44,177 nt of DNA from Candidatus Ventrenecus stercoripullorum (GCA_018712835.1 DVGF01000056.1:1-44177); one strand, 5' to 3'; shown: positions 9,034 through 17,851, counted from the stretch's first letter. Notes: a model not told the origin generated them from the sequence alone. Numbers and translations: made by a program.

Positions 9034-10689
9034 ATGATTAAAAGGAAATTTTTTTTAAGTTTAGTTATTCTTTTTTTGGTAGCTGTAAGTATTGGTATTT
9101 CTTTTAAATTTATGAGTAATAGAGAACCTAAAATATTAAGTAACTATGAAGATACTGATTATTTAGCAATTTACTTAGAAGATGAGCAGATCAACTATAT
9201 TCCATCAAAAGATTCTGGGTATACGTTGGATTTAACTAAAAGTAGTTGTAACAATGGAGTAACAATATCTTTTGATTACAATACATGGAGTGTGAAAACA
9301 AATTATAGTAATTATACAAATCCGGATAATACCAGAGTGAAATGTAGTCTGTATTTTACAGATAAATATATTGAACCAATACTAAATGGAACAGATCCGA
9401 TTTTAGAAGCCTCATTAATACCGGTCACCATTAGTGATGATGGCGTGGTTAAAAAAGCAGATTTAGCTTCTGAATGGTATGATTACGAAGCAAAGAAATG
9501 GGCCAATGCAGTGATACTAGAAGATGAAAGTAAAAACTATGCTTCAGGAGATATCATTCCAGAAGATAATATAGAAAGTTATTTTGTGTGGATACCGAAA
9601 TACCGATATCAATTATGGGATTTAGGAAACTATGATAGTTTAACGACAATTGATACAAACAAAGTTCATGAAATACCAATTATCTTTGGTGATTATAATA
9701 CGAGTGATAGTGTATCAGGAGAATGTACTACTCCGATGGAAAGTGGAGCAAGTGGTAACTGTGAAGTTGGAGACTACATGACTCATCCGGCATTCTTAAG
9801 TATTCCAAGTACTGGCTTTTGGGTAGGAAAATTTGAAACAGGGTACAAAGGAGCTACAACAAAAGAAGAAGCAAAACAAAACATGAATGATATCAGCAAG
9901 ATACAAATCAAACCAAATGTTTATAGTTGGCTTGGCTTGCAAACTTCTAATGCACATTTAAATGCTTATAATTATCAAAGGGAGTTAGACAGTCACATGA
10001 TGAAAAATACAGAATGGGGAGCAGTAGCATACTTTCAACATAGTATGTATGGTTCAACAACCAGTGTTAGATTAAATAATAATTCAGATTATATAACGGG
10101 ATATCAAGCAACTGATGAACCAACTTGTTCTATTGCTATTGGAGATTGCTTTGAGTATTGTAACGATAATACTTGCAATATTGCATATCCAAATAGTATT
10201 TTAGCTAGTACTACTGAAAATATTACTGGAATATTTGATATGGCTGGAAATAGTAGAGAGGTTATGATGAGTTTTACTTTAAACGAAACTGGTGAAGTTT
10301 TAGTTGGAGATGTGACTGAGAGACTTTCGGGATTTAATGGAAGTACAGGGGCGGGAACTATAATAAACAATTTAGTTGAATTGCCAGAAAAAAAATATTA
10401 TGATTTATACAAGAATGAAACCATATCTTTTAATTCAACTTTTTTTCGAAGAATATTAGGAGATGCAACTGCTGAAATGGGACCTTTTTATAATGTGGCT
10501 AGTACCTATGTAATATCATCATGGTATAATGCATTATTAGTGCAATATTTTAGTATACATTATCCAATGATTACACGAGGAGAGTATTATGCTTCCGGTT
10601 ATCATGCAAGCATATTTTCTTCTTTAGGTGGTGTAGGAAATGAGAATGGTAATCATTCTTTTAGAATTATTCTTACGCCAACCAAATGA
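9034..10689 (+). CDS. Secreted FGE/C-type-lectin-like protein
   Basis: 551 residues with an N-terminal membrane anchor or signal (residues 5-27, 'FFLSLVILFLVAVSIGIS'). The C-terminal ~350 residues resemble the formylglycine-generating-enzyme/C-type lectin fold: 'STGFWVGKFETGYKGA', 'MMKNTEWGAVAYFQHSMYG', 'ITGIFDMAGNSREVMM' (compare FGE 'GNVWEW' region) and the terminal strand 'HSFRIILTPT'. The N-terminal ~100 residues are a separate beta domain with paired cysteines. FGE catalytic residues are not evident, so a binding role at the cell surface is more likely than catalysis. GGCGGAGG precedes the ATG. It is expressed from a promoter under probable XRE control. No sorting signal is seen. Confidence 0.7.
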   Translation: MIKRKFFLSLVILFLVAVSIGISFKFMSNREPKILSNYEDTDYLAIYLEDEQINYIPSKDSGYTLDLTKSSCNNGVTISFDYNTWSVKTNYSNYTNPDNTRVKCSLYFTDKYIEPILNGTDPILEASLIPVTISDDGVVKKADLASEWYDYEAKKWANAVILEDESKNYASGDIIPEDNIESYFVWIPKYRYQLWDLGNYDSLTTIDTNKVHEIPIIFGDYNTSDSVSGECTTPMESGASGNCEVGDYMTHPAFLSIPSTGFWVGKFETGYKGATTKEEAKQNMNDISKIQIKPNVYSWLGLQTSNAHLNAYNYQRELDSHMMKNTEWGAVAYFQHSMYGSTTSVRLNNNSDYITGYQATDEPTCSIAIGDCFEYCNDNTCNIAYPNSILASTTENITGIFDMAGNSREVMMSFTLNETGEVLVGDVTERLSGFNGSTGAGTIINNLVELPEKKYYDLYKNETISFNSTFFRRILGDATAEMGPFYNVASTYVISSWYNALLVQYFSIHYPMITRGEYYASGYHASIFSSLGGVGNENGNHSFRIILTPTK

Positions 10690-10761
10690 GATTGACATAC
10701 TTTTAGAATTAAATCTTTTGATTACTTTAGAAATGTGATATGATTATACTAGGTGGTAAGA

Positions 10762-11922
10762 GTGAAGACATTGTTTCAAAAAATTGATAAACCATTATTC
10801 TTTTTATCTTTAATCTATACTATACTCGGTTTGGTTATGGTTTTAAGTGCTTCTAGTGTTTCGGCTGTGTTACGTTATAATGTCTCTTCTTCTTACTTTT
10901 TTGTGCGCCAATTATTGTTTATGGGAGCTGCTTGGTTTGTAGGATTGTTTTTTATTTTAAAAATACCAACGAAAAAATATCGCTTTTTAGCTCCTATTTA
11001 TTTGTTTGGAACGATATCTTTGTTATTTTTGGTTTTTGGATATGGAGCTATTGCAGGTGGTGCTCAAAGTTGGCTAGATTTAGGTTTTTTTAATTTACAA
11101 CCAACAGAATTTGTAAAAACAGCTTTAATTTTATATATGGCTGTATTTTATGAGAAAAGTATTAAAAAGAGGAAACCTTTTGCATATAATTTTATTCCAA
11201 TTATTTTTGCAGTTATTGCTTTCTTTTTGGTTGCTATGCAGCCAGATTTTGGTGGAGCTGTGATTATTGCGGGTATTGTATTTTTTACTTTTTTGACTGT
11301 TCCTTTTGAAAAAGAAAGTAGTGTACAGATTATTAAATTTGTTGGTGTTGCTGGTTTGCTTGCCGCAGCGATTCTACTTTATAGTGGGTCTGATATTTTT
11401 AATAGTACCCAGTTAGCTAGATTAAAATTTCAAAATCCATGTGAACGTTATATGGAGGATACAGGTTATCAGGTTTGTAATGGTTTTATTGCTTATCATA
11501 ATGGGGGACTTTTTGGAGTTGGGCTTGGTAATTCCTCTCAAAAGTATTTGTATTTGCCTGAGGCACATACGGACTTTATTTTTCCAATTCTAGTAGAAGA
11601 GTTGGGATTAATTGTAGGAATTTTAATAATATTAGGTTATGTTTATATGCTTTATCGAATTTTAAAGATTGCAAAGAATGCGGACTCTATTCGAAATGCT
11701 ATTGTTTGTTATGGTACATTTATTTATTTGCTCATGCATTTGTTGATTAATTTAATGGGAACGCTTGCTTTGATACCATTAACAGGAGTACCATTGCCAT
11801 TTTTAAGTTATGGTGGTAGTTTTAATATGAATGTTGTTGCTATGTTATTTGTTGTTCAAAGAATTGCTGTAGAAAATAAGCAGAATGCAGAGAAAAGAGC
11901 GTTAGCAAATATGACGCGTTAG
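10762..11922 (+). CDS. ftsW: SEDS peptidoglycan glycosyltransferase, FtsW/RodA type
   Basis: About 386 residues with ~10 membrane helices, polymerising lipid II in the membrane with a partner class B PBP. Signature blocks: 'GAQSWLDLGFFNLQPTEFVK', the catalytic-Asp loop 'EAHTDFIFPILVEELG', and 'GVPLPFLSYGGSFNM'. 'GAQSWL' and the gene setting favour FtsW over RodA, but SpoVE/RodA cannot be excluded. The AGGTGG at 10751-10756 supports GTG 10762; the GTG at 10753 lies within that site. No cell-wall gene neighbours it; the next genes are for competence. A cleft of TTGATT and TATACT-like boxes lies upstream without ideal spacing. Confidence 0.88.
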   Translation: MKTLFQKIDKPLFFLSLIYTILGLVMVLSASSVSAVLRYNVSSSYFFVRQLLFMGAAWFVGLFFILKIPTKKYRFLAPIYLFGTISLLFLVFGYGAIAGGAQSWLDLGFFNLQPTEFVKTALILYMAVFYEKSIKKRKPFAYNFIPIIFAVIAFFLVAMQPDFGGAVIIAGIVFFTFLTVPFEKESSVQIIKFVGVAGLLAAAILLYSGSDIFNSTQLARLKFQNPCERYMEDTGYQVCNGFIAYHNGGLFGVGLGNSSQKYLYLPEAHTDFIFPILVEELGLIVGILIILGYVYMLYRILKIAKNADSIRNAIVCYGTFIYLLMHLLINLMGTLALIPLTGVPLPFLSYGGSFNMNVVAMLFVVQRIAVENKQNAEKRALANMTR

Positions 11923-11948
11923 TTATGTATTTTATTTATTTATAATTT

Positions 11949-11974
11949 ATTGTCTAGAAATAGGCAATTTTTTT
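11949..11974 (+). terminator. Terminator of ftsW
   Basis: ATTGTCTA, GAAA tetraloop, TAGGCAAT (one T-G wobble) followed by a run of T. Confidence 0.8.
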
Positions 11975-11976
11975 AT

Positions 11977-11992
11977 GTAACAATTTTGTTAC
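11977..11992. promoter_or_regulatory. 16-bp perfect palindrome upstream of comEA
   Basis: GTAACAATTTTGTTAC reads the same on both strands (7-bp arms, TT centre). It sits right after the ftsW terminator and 76 bases before comEA, a position suitable for a dimeric regulator of the competence genes. No well-spaced sigma-A promoter is obvious next to it. Confidence 0.4.
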
Positions 11993-12067
11993 TTTTAGAA
12001 GTGAAACAAAATTCTTTCTGTAATAATTATAGTAGAAGGGGAAACTCTTCTTAGAAAGGAGGATTTT

Positions 12068-12709
12068 GTGGAACAAGTTGTAGAATGGTTGAAAGAAAGA
12101 AAACTATTATGTGGTTTTGTGTTTCTTTTCTTTGTTTGTGCTGTTTTTATGACACTTTATATTTCAGAGGTTACAGCTGAGGAAGCTTTTGTTTGTCCAA
12201 AAGAAGAAGTGACAAATGCTTTAGAAGAAGAAAGTGATGTAGAAGAAGAAACTGTAACTGTGGATATTAAGGGTGCTGTTGTAAATCCAGGTGTTTATCG
12301 TGTTAGTAAAAATAGTATTGTAAATGACGTTATTGTGTTAGCTGGTGGATTACGGGATGATGCAGATACTAGTAATATTAATCTTAGTAAAATGGTTAGT
12401 AGTGAAATGATGATAACTATTTATACAAAAGATGAAGTTGCTAATCAGGAAAAGGCAGATACTATTGTGGAAGATGGTAAAGTAGATAGTGGTTCTTTTG
12501 ATGAAGAAGAGAGTATGACTTTGGTTAATTTAAATACTGCTGATATCGATGAGTTAATGCTTTTGCCAGGAATTGGCGAATCGAAAGCTAATTTAATTAT
12601 TCAATATCGTGAAAGTTGTGGACCTTTTACTAGCAAAGAGGAACTCATGTATATCAAAGGTATAGGCGAATCTATTTATGCTAAATTGGAAAGTTTTATT
12701 ACGGTCTAA
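12068..12709 (+). CDS. comEA: Competence DNA receptor ComEA
   Basis: 213 residues with one N-terminal membrane helix (about 13-33), an SLBB domain ('VDIKGAVVNPGVYRVSKNS') near 75-140, an acidic linker, and a C-terminal helix-hairpin-helix pair ('LNTADIDELMLLPGIGESKA', 'IKGIGESIYAKLESF'). ComEA binds incoming double-stranded DNA at the outer face of the membrane and hands it to ComEC. The GTG start is preceded by an excellent AGAAAGGAGG. It overlaps comEC by 32 bases. Confidence 0.93.
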   Translation: MEQVVEWLKERKLLCGFVFLFFVCAVFMTLYISEVTAEEAFVCPKEEVTNALEEESDVEEETVTVDIKGAVVNPGVYRVSKNSIVNDVIVLAGGLRDDADTSNINLSKMVSSEMMITIYTKDEVANQEKADTIVEDGKVDSGSFDEEESMTLVNLNTADIDELMLLPGIGESKANLIIQYRESCGPFTSKEELMYIKGIGESIYAKLESFITV

Positions 12710-14744
12710 TCGTTTTTATGTAGTTTTTATTCTTCTACTTATGCTCTTTGTTTTTTTGGCTTTTGTTATCCCAAGAAGAAGTGTTTATGAAAAGGGATTG
12801 GCAACGATTGAAGGAAGAGTACTTGCCTACAAAATAGATGGAAATTTTTTATCTCTTACTGTAAAAGGTAAAGAGAAAATACAGGCGTTTTATTATTTTC
12901 AAACAGAAGAAGAAAAGTTGGACTATTTAGAGCATTTGGGATATGGTGTCATTGTACGAATGGAAGGAGTTTTAGAGAGTCCGGAAAGTAATTCCTTGCC
13001 AAATACATTTGATTATCAAAAATATTTGTATTATCAAGATATTTATTATGTTTTAGATGTTCAACGATTGGATTTTGTAAAGCCTAGTACTGGTTTGTAT
13101 TCTTTTAAAAATTTCGTTTATCGAAAGCTCTATAATATGAAGCATGGGGATTATTTGGTAGCGATGATTTTAGGGAATACTAGTCATTTAGATAATCAGG
13201 ATGTTCGAAAAAATGGGATTAGTCATTTGTTTGCGATATCGGGAATGCAAATTACTCTTTTAGCGAAGGTAGTATCCTTTATTTTTCAAAGATTTGGAAC
13301 AAAGAGGGATATTGGAATTTTATTTATGTTGTGGATTTATGCTTTTTTGGTTGGATTTACACCTTCGGTTATGCGTGCTGTTTTGTTTTGGTGTTATCAA
13401 TTTCTTAACCGTAAGATGGGATTACAGCTTCATAAAACGCAAATATTTTTGTGGGTGTTAGGGACTATTTTGTTATTCTCTCCTTTTGCAATTATGAATT
13501 TAGGATTTCAATATTCTTTCTTAATTAGTTTTGTGCTTATGCATATGAAATTTAGTAAACATTATTTGAAGAGTAGTTTGCAAATTAGCCTTGTGAGTTT
13601 TCTTGTAAGTTTACCTATTACTGCAATTAATTTTTATAGTGTTAATGTTTTATCTATTTTATGGAATTTATTTTTTGTACCCTTCGTGTCTTTCGGCTTA
13701 TTTCCTCTTTGTTTTCTTTCTATTTTCTTTCCTTTTTTGGAAGGAATATTGGGAATAGGGATTACTCTTTTTGAAGCTATAAATCACTGGTGTGCTTCTT
13801 TTACTTTTGGAGTAATCGTTATTCCTAAAGTTTCTATTATTTGGTGGGGTGTTTATTTTGTGGTGCTAGGTTGTTTTCTTTTCTTACATAAGAAACAGTG
13901 TGTTTTTCTTTTGGTATTACTTCTTTGCTTGATAAAGTATCCCTCTAAACTATCTAGTCATGCTTATGTTTATTTTTTAGATGTAGGGCAGGGAGATGCA
14001 ACTCTTTTTATTGGACCTCATCAAAAAGAAGTGATTTTATTAGATACAGGAGGTAAAATTACTTATTCGAAAGAACATTGGGAAGAAAGAAAAAATCAAG
14101 TGGATCAAGCAGAAACCATTAAGACTTTTTTAAATTCGTTAGATATTTCTAATATTGATACACTTATTTTAAGTCATGGCGACTATGATCATATGGGTGA
14201 GGCAATAAATTTAGTAAATAACTTTAAAGTAGAGAAAGTAATATTCAATTGTGGGCCACATAATGATTTAGAACAAGAATTAATTAAAGTATTACATAAA
14301 AAGAAAATACCATATTACAGTTGTATCAAAGAATTAAATATAGATGATAATAAATTATACTTTTTAAATAATAAAGATTATGGTAATGAAAATGATAATT
14401 CAAGTGTAATTTATACAGAACTCAATAAACATAAATTTCTATTTATGGGAGATGCTGGTGTAGAAGTAGAAGATGATTTAATAGAAAAATATAATTTACA
14501 AAATATAGATGTATTAAAAGTAGGACATCATGGAAGTAAAACAGGTTCAAGTGAAGAATTCATAGGTGAGATAAATCCAAAATATTCAGTAATTAGTGTT
14601 GGAAAGAACAATAGATATGGTCATCCAAATGATAGTGTATTAGAAAATTTAGAAGATAGTAAAATTTATAGAACAGATGAAGATGGAAGTATTATGTTTA
14701 AAATTGATAATGATAAATTAAAAATTAAAACATGTGCACCATAG
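12678..14744 (+). CDS. comEC: DNA uptake channel ComEC, recombinant with replaced C-terminus
   Basis: 688 residues. N-terminal membrane/OB region (DUF4131, ~5-150), the multi-helix Competence domain ('LFAISGMQITLLAKVVS', 'TPSVMRAVLFWCYQFLNRK') and a C-terminal metallo-beta-lactamase domain ('YFLDVGQGDATLFI', 'LSHGDYDHMGEAINL', 'VGHHGSKTGSS', 'GKNNRYGHP'). ComEC carries single-stranded DNA through the membrane. From about His500 (nt 14175) onward codon use changes to ATA- and AAA-rich, and the tail is of a different lineage from the remnant at 16250-16811, which carries the matching 'HGDADHAG..' onward. The original 3' end was therefore replaced by recombination at the conserved HGD motif. The reading frame is intact, so the hybrid may be functional. 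The start is weak and probably coupled to comEA. Confidence 0.9.
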   Translation: MLNWKVLLRSNRFYVVFILLLMLFVFLAFVIPRRSVYEKGLATIEGRVLAYKIDGNFLSLTVKGKEKIQAFYYFQTEEEKLDYLEHLGYGVIVRMEGVLESPESNSLPNTFDYQKYLYYQDIYYVLDVQRLDFVKPSTGLYSFKNFVYRKLYNMKHGDYLVAMILGNTSHLDNQDVRKNGISHLFAISGMQITLLAKVVSFIFQRFGTKRDIGILFMLWIYAFLVGFTPSVMRAVLFWCYQFLNRKMGLQLHKTQIFLWVLGTILLFSPFAIMNLGFQYSFLISFVLMHMKFSKHYLKSSLQISLVSFLVSLPITAINFYSVNVLSILWNLFFVPFVSFGLFPLCFLSIFFPFLEGILGIGITLFEAINHWCASFTFGVIVIPKVSIIWWGVYFVVLGCFLFLHKKQCVFLLVLLLCLIKYPSKLSSHAYVYFLDVGQGDATLFIGPHQKEVILLDTGGKITYSKEHWEERKNQVDQAETIKTFLNSLDISNIDTLILSHGDYDHMGEAINLVNNFKVEKVIFNCGPHNDLEQELIKVLHKKKIPYYSCIKELNIDDNKLYFLNNKDYGNENDNSSVIYTELNKHKFLFMGDAGVEVEDDLIEKYNLQNIDVLKVGHHGSKTGSSEEFIGEINPKYSVISVGKNNRYGHPNDSVLENLEDSKIYRTDEDGSIMFKIDNDKLKIKTCAP

Positions 14745-14760
14745 AAAGGAGAACAAAAAA

Positions 14761-15591
14761 ATGAATGAAATAAAAGAATATACAGAAAAATTATTTGAAA
14801 ATATAAAACATATAGATGAAAATGGCAATGAGTATTGGTTGGCTAGAGAATTAATGCCATTACTTGAGTACAACAAATGGGAGAGATTTTCTAATGCAAT
14901 AGAATATGCAAAAACATCTTGTATAAAAAGTGGTTATAATGTTTGTGACCATTTTCCCGAGGTTGGGAAATTGGTTCAAATAGGTTCAAAAACAAACAGA
15001 AAATTGAAAGATTATAAACTATCAAGATATGCATGTTATTTAATAGTACAAAATGGTGATTCAAGAAAAGAAGCAATAGCTTTAGGTCAAACTTATTTTG
15101 CGATTCAAACTAGAAAACAAGAGTTAAATGAAAAAGAATATAGTAAGCTTACTGAAGATGAGAAAAGATTTTATCAAAGAGATTTAACTAGAAAAGGAAA
15201 TTATTCTTTGAATATTGCTGCTAGAAATGCTGGAGTAAAGAACTTCGATAAATTTCATAATTCAGGTTATAAAGGATTATATAATGGAGAAACAGCAAAT
15301 GATATTGCAAGAAGAAAGAAACTTAGATATAGAGAAGATATTTTGGATAACATGGGCAGTGATGAATTAATTGCAAATTTATTTAGAATCTCTCAAACAG
15401 AACAAAAATTAAAGAATGAAAATATAAATTTAGAAAGTAAAGCAAATGAAACTCATTTTGAAGTTGGAAAGGAAATCAGAAATACAATTAAGAAACTTGG
15501 TGGAACAATGCCGGAAGATTTGCCAACTCCAGATAAAAGTTTGAAAGAGTTGGAAAAAGAGAACAAAACATTAAATGTAAAAAATGTATAA
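14761..15591 (+). CDS. dinD: DinD-like DNA-damage-inducible protein
   Basis: 276 residues, close to the E. coli DinD length. Recognisable blocks are the N-terminal BRO-like segment 'YWLARELMPLLEYNKWERF', 'IGSKTNRKLKDYKLSRYACY', 'QNGDSRKEAIALGQTYFAIQ' and 'FHNSGYKGLYNGETANDIA', ending in a charged helix. DinD is known as an SOS-induced protein that affects RecA filaments; here the role is inferred from the family. AAAGGAG 9 bases upstream selects ATG 14761. The gene lies wholly within the block inserted in comEC and shares its AT-rich codon use. No LexA box is obvious because it reads directly from comEC. Confidence 0.82.
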   Translation: MNEIKEYTEKLFENIKHIDENGNEYWLARELMPLLEYNKWERFSNAIEYAKTSCIKSGYNVCDHFPEVGKLVQIGSKTNRKLKDYKLSRYACYLIVQNGDSRKEAIALGQTYFAIQTRKQELNEKEYSKLTEDEKRFYQRDLTRKGNYSLNIAARNAGVKNFDKFHNSGYKGLYNGETANDIARRKKLRYREDILDNMGSDELIANLFRISQTEQKLKNENINLESKANETHFEVGKEIRNTIKKLGGTMPEDLPTPDKSLKELEKENKTLNVKNV

Positions 15592-15615
15592 TGTATATAT
15601 AGGATGTGATAAATT

Positions 15616-16188
15616 ATGTTAATAGTTGAAGTTGGGTTTAAATTAGATAAGACTTTAGAATACTATGATAAAATTTTAAAAATGCATGGATTAGAAAATG
15701 ATTTTAATTGTGAAACACATGATATATATTATACAAAAGATAATTTAAATGAATTAACAGAAAATGAAATGAAACAAAAGTGTATTCGCTTAAGAAATGT
15801 AAATTTTAAAGAAGGATATAAAGTAGAAAATAAATTGTTAGATTCATTGAATATTGATTTTGTTAATGAAAATGAACTTCTTGATTTTGAAAACAAATTA
15901 AAAGAAAATGGATATTTAAAAGTTTTCGATACTAAAAAGAAAGATCATCATTATTACAAAGAAGGAATGAACACTAAAGTACAATTACAGGAAATTGACG
16001 ATATAGGGTTACTTGTATATTTAGATAATTCAAACTATTATGAATTACCTTTAGAGGAACAAAGAAATAAATTAATTGATGAATTAAATAGCTATGGATT
16101 TGATTTTAAATATACGGATTTAGGATTAGATAAACTTAGGACATTATATTATCAAGAAAAAAAATATAGTAAAAATCAAAATGGTTAA
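15616..16188 (+). CDS. CYTH-like domain protein
   Basis: 190 residues resembling the CYTH superfamily (class IV adenylate cyclase, thiamine triphosphatase, tripolyphosphatase), which act on triphosphates within a beta barrel. Seen: an N-terminal 'VEVGFKL' in place of the usual ExExK, 'DIYY', 'CIRLRNV', 'FDTKKKDHHYYK' and 'VQLQEIDDIGLLVYLD', in the order expected for barrel strands. The altered first motif makes substrate prediction unsafe. It is the second cargo gene of the comEC insertion, 24 bases after dinD, and ends just before the junction with the old comEC tail. Confidence 0.6.
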   Translation: MLIVEVGFKLDKTLEYYDKILKMHGLENDFNCETHDIYYTKDNLNELTENEMKQKCIRLRNVNFKEGYKVENKLLDSLNIDFVNENELLDFENKLKENGYLKVFDTKKKDHHYYKEGMNTKVQLQEIDDIGLLVYLDNSNYYELPLEEQRNKLIDELNSYGFDFKYTDLGLDKLRTLYYQEKKYSKNQNG

Positions 16189-16249
16189 AGCAGAACTACA
16201 TAAATGTAGTATTTTCTTTGGAAATAAAGTGTTTTACTCGACTTACTTT

Positions 16250-16811
16250 TTGACAATCAGCACATGGAGATGCAGATCATGCTGGAAACGCTCTTTCTTT
16301 ATTGGAACAAATGCCTATTTCTTCGATTTATATGAATCGAAATATGAAAAATACTTTGGAGAAAAATATAGAGAATTTCTATTCCCAAAAGATTGTTTCA
16401 ACACTTTCTAGTTCTTCTTTTCAAATTGATGATTTTACTGTAAAACAGTTTAGCGATGAAAATGATGCTAGTTTGATTTTGAAGTTTTCGATTTATGGAC
16501 AATCATTTTTAATGACGGGGGATATTTCTAAGAATGTTGAACAAAAGATTTTAGATTTGCCATTACAAAGTGTTGTTTTAAAAGTAGCACATCATGGATC
16601 TAATACAAGTACTCACGAAAGTTTTTTGAAACGTGTTCAACCTTCCTATGCTATTATTAGTGTTGGTCAGGATAATCGATATGGGCATCCTTCTAAAGAA
16701 ACAATTCGGAGATTAGAGAAAATGAATATTCCTTATTTTTTAACAAGTCGTGATAAAACTATTTGGTTTGAAATTTCTCCATCTTGGATGAAGATGTATT
16801 ATTTACATTAA
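16250..16811 (+). pseudogene. comEC: Left-behind original 3' end of comEC
   Basis: From 16263 the frame reads 'HGDADHAGNALSLLEQMP' and continues through 'FLMTGDISKNVEQ', 'VAHHGSNTSTHESF' and 'GQDNRYGHPSKET' to a stop at 16809-16811. This is the second half of a ComEC metallo-beta-lactamase domain without any membrane part. Just upstream 'LTIS' is in another frame, so one extra base (near 16262) separates it, consistent with decay. The only in-frame start is a TTG at 16302 without a ribosome binding site. Its T-rich codons match the native comEC N-terminal part and not the inserted block. Confidence 0.85.
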
Positions 16812-16838
16812 ATTTTCTTTTCTTTCTTTTGATAGCCG

Positions 16839-16847
16839 TGTTATAAT
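16839..16847 (+). promoter_or_regulatory. Extended -10 promoter for holA
   Basis: TGTTATAAT (TGn plus TATAAT) lies 16 bases before the holA start. No good -35, as allowed for extended -10 promoters. The transcript would have a very short leader. Confidence 0.5.
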
Positions 16848-16862
16848 TTTTGTGGTGGTAAT

Positions 16863-17801
16863 ATGCAAGTAAAGTTAATTACATCAGACTCTAAAGTGCT
16901 TTTAGATAAGAAAATAAAAGAAATTATTGGAAAGAGTGAAGTTGTTATTAAATACAACATGGAGGAATGTAGTTTAGCAGATATTTTAGAAGAAGCTTCT
17001 TACGTTTCTTTGTTTGATGAGATGAAGTATGTCGTTGTAAAGAATGCAGATATTTTTGGTAAAAAGAAGGTTTCTGAGAAGGAAACGGAGATGTTACTTT
17101 CTTATATTCAAAATCCATATCCTTGTACGACTGTGATTTTTACTACTTATGAGGCGATTGATAAACGAAAGAATATCACGAAAGCATTGGAGGAACAACA
17201 AGCAGTTGTGGAATTAAAGGCTCCGAAGAATTATGAGCTTTTACAAGAAGTAAAAAAACAAGTTCAAAATTACAAAATAGGGGATGCTTCCGTAAAATAT
17301 TTGGTAGATGCTTGCTTAGGAAATTATGATTTGGTGATGAAAGAATTGGAAAAGTTTCCTTTGTGTTTTCAAAAAGGAGAAACGATTTCTTTAGATGTTT
17401 TAAAGCAAATTGTTGCGCCAAACACTACTGATAATCTGTTTAAGTTTACAGATGCAGTGATAAAAAAAGATTTGAGTGAAGCTATCCATTTGTTAGAAGA
17501 GTTTTTTTCTTTGAAAGTAGACGCTTTGCAACTATTGAATTTACTAGCCCGAGAATATCGGTTGATGTATTATTATAAGATTTTAGAACGTCTTAGAAAA
17601 TCATCACGAGAGATTATGAGTGAATTGAAATTACAAGATTGGCAAGTTCAAAAAGTTATGCGTAATGCAAGTGGGTATCATCAAGATGATTTAAAAGATT
17701 ATTTAATAGAGCTATCAAAGATTGACTATGGTATTAAAAGAGGTCAATCAGATAAGAACTTAGCTTTATATAATTTTTTAGTTCAAAATTTAGAATATTA
17801 A
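16863..17801 (+). CDS. holA: DNA polymerase III delta subunit
   Basis: 312 residues, close to the usual ~340. Delta opens the beta clamp in the clamp loader. An N-terminal AAA-like domain ('KYVVVKNADIFGKKK', 'NPYPCTTVIFTTYEAIDKRK') is followed by the lid ('VDACLGNYDLVMKELEKF', 'NLFKFTDAVIKKDL') and the C-terminal helical collar. There is no Walker A, as normal for delta. holA following comEC is the conserved Firmicutes order, which supports 10762-17801 being the ancestral locus with an insertion in it. Confidence 0.9.
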   Translation: MQVKLITSDSKVLLDKKIKEIIGKSEVVIKYNMEECSLADILEEASYVSLFDEMKYVVVKNADIFGKKKVSEKETEMLLSYIQNPYPCTTVIFTTYEAIDKRKNITKALEEQQAVVELKAPKNYELLQEVKKQVQNYKIGDASVKYLVDACLGNYDLVMKELEKFPLCFQKGETISLDVLKQIVAPNTTDNLFKFTDAVIKKDLSEAIHLLEEFFSLKVDALQLLNLLAREYRLMYYYKILERLRKSSREIMSELKLQDWQVQKVMRNASGYHQDDLKDYLIELSKIDYGIKRGQSDKNLALYNFLVQNLEY

Positions 17802-17817
17802 AGAGCATCTAGTTGTA

Positions 17818-17851
17818 CTAAAAAAATCCGAGTAGAAATACTTGGATTTTA
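17818..17851. terminator. Bidirectional terminator between holA and rnhC
   Basis: AAAATCCGAGTA, GAAA loop, TACTTGGATTTT (one G-T wobble). A-run on the left and T-run on the right let it serve both convergent genes. Confidence 0.75.

Noticed and set aside
9034-10689. FGE/lectin-like protein as target of a diversity-generating retroelement
   Set aside because: No reverse transcriptase, template repeat or accessory gene is present within the window; the fold alone is not enough.
14175-16262. An integrase-driven mobile island in comEC
   Set aside because: No integrase, transposase or clear target-site duplication was found; only the recombined block itself is supported.
16181-16411. Separate 76-aa gene after the CYTH-like gene
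   Set aside because: It runs out of frame across the old comEC tail and has no ribosome binding site; it is an artefact of the junction.
16812-16862. Old comEC tail as an expressed stand-alone hydrolase
   Set aside because: It lacks the first strands of the metallo-beta-lactamase domain, a start codon with ribosome binding site, and carries a frame break at its junction.
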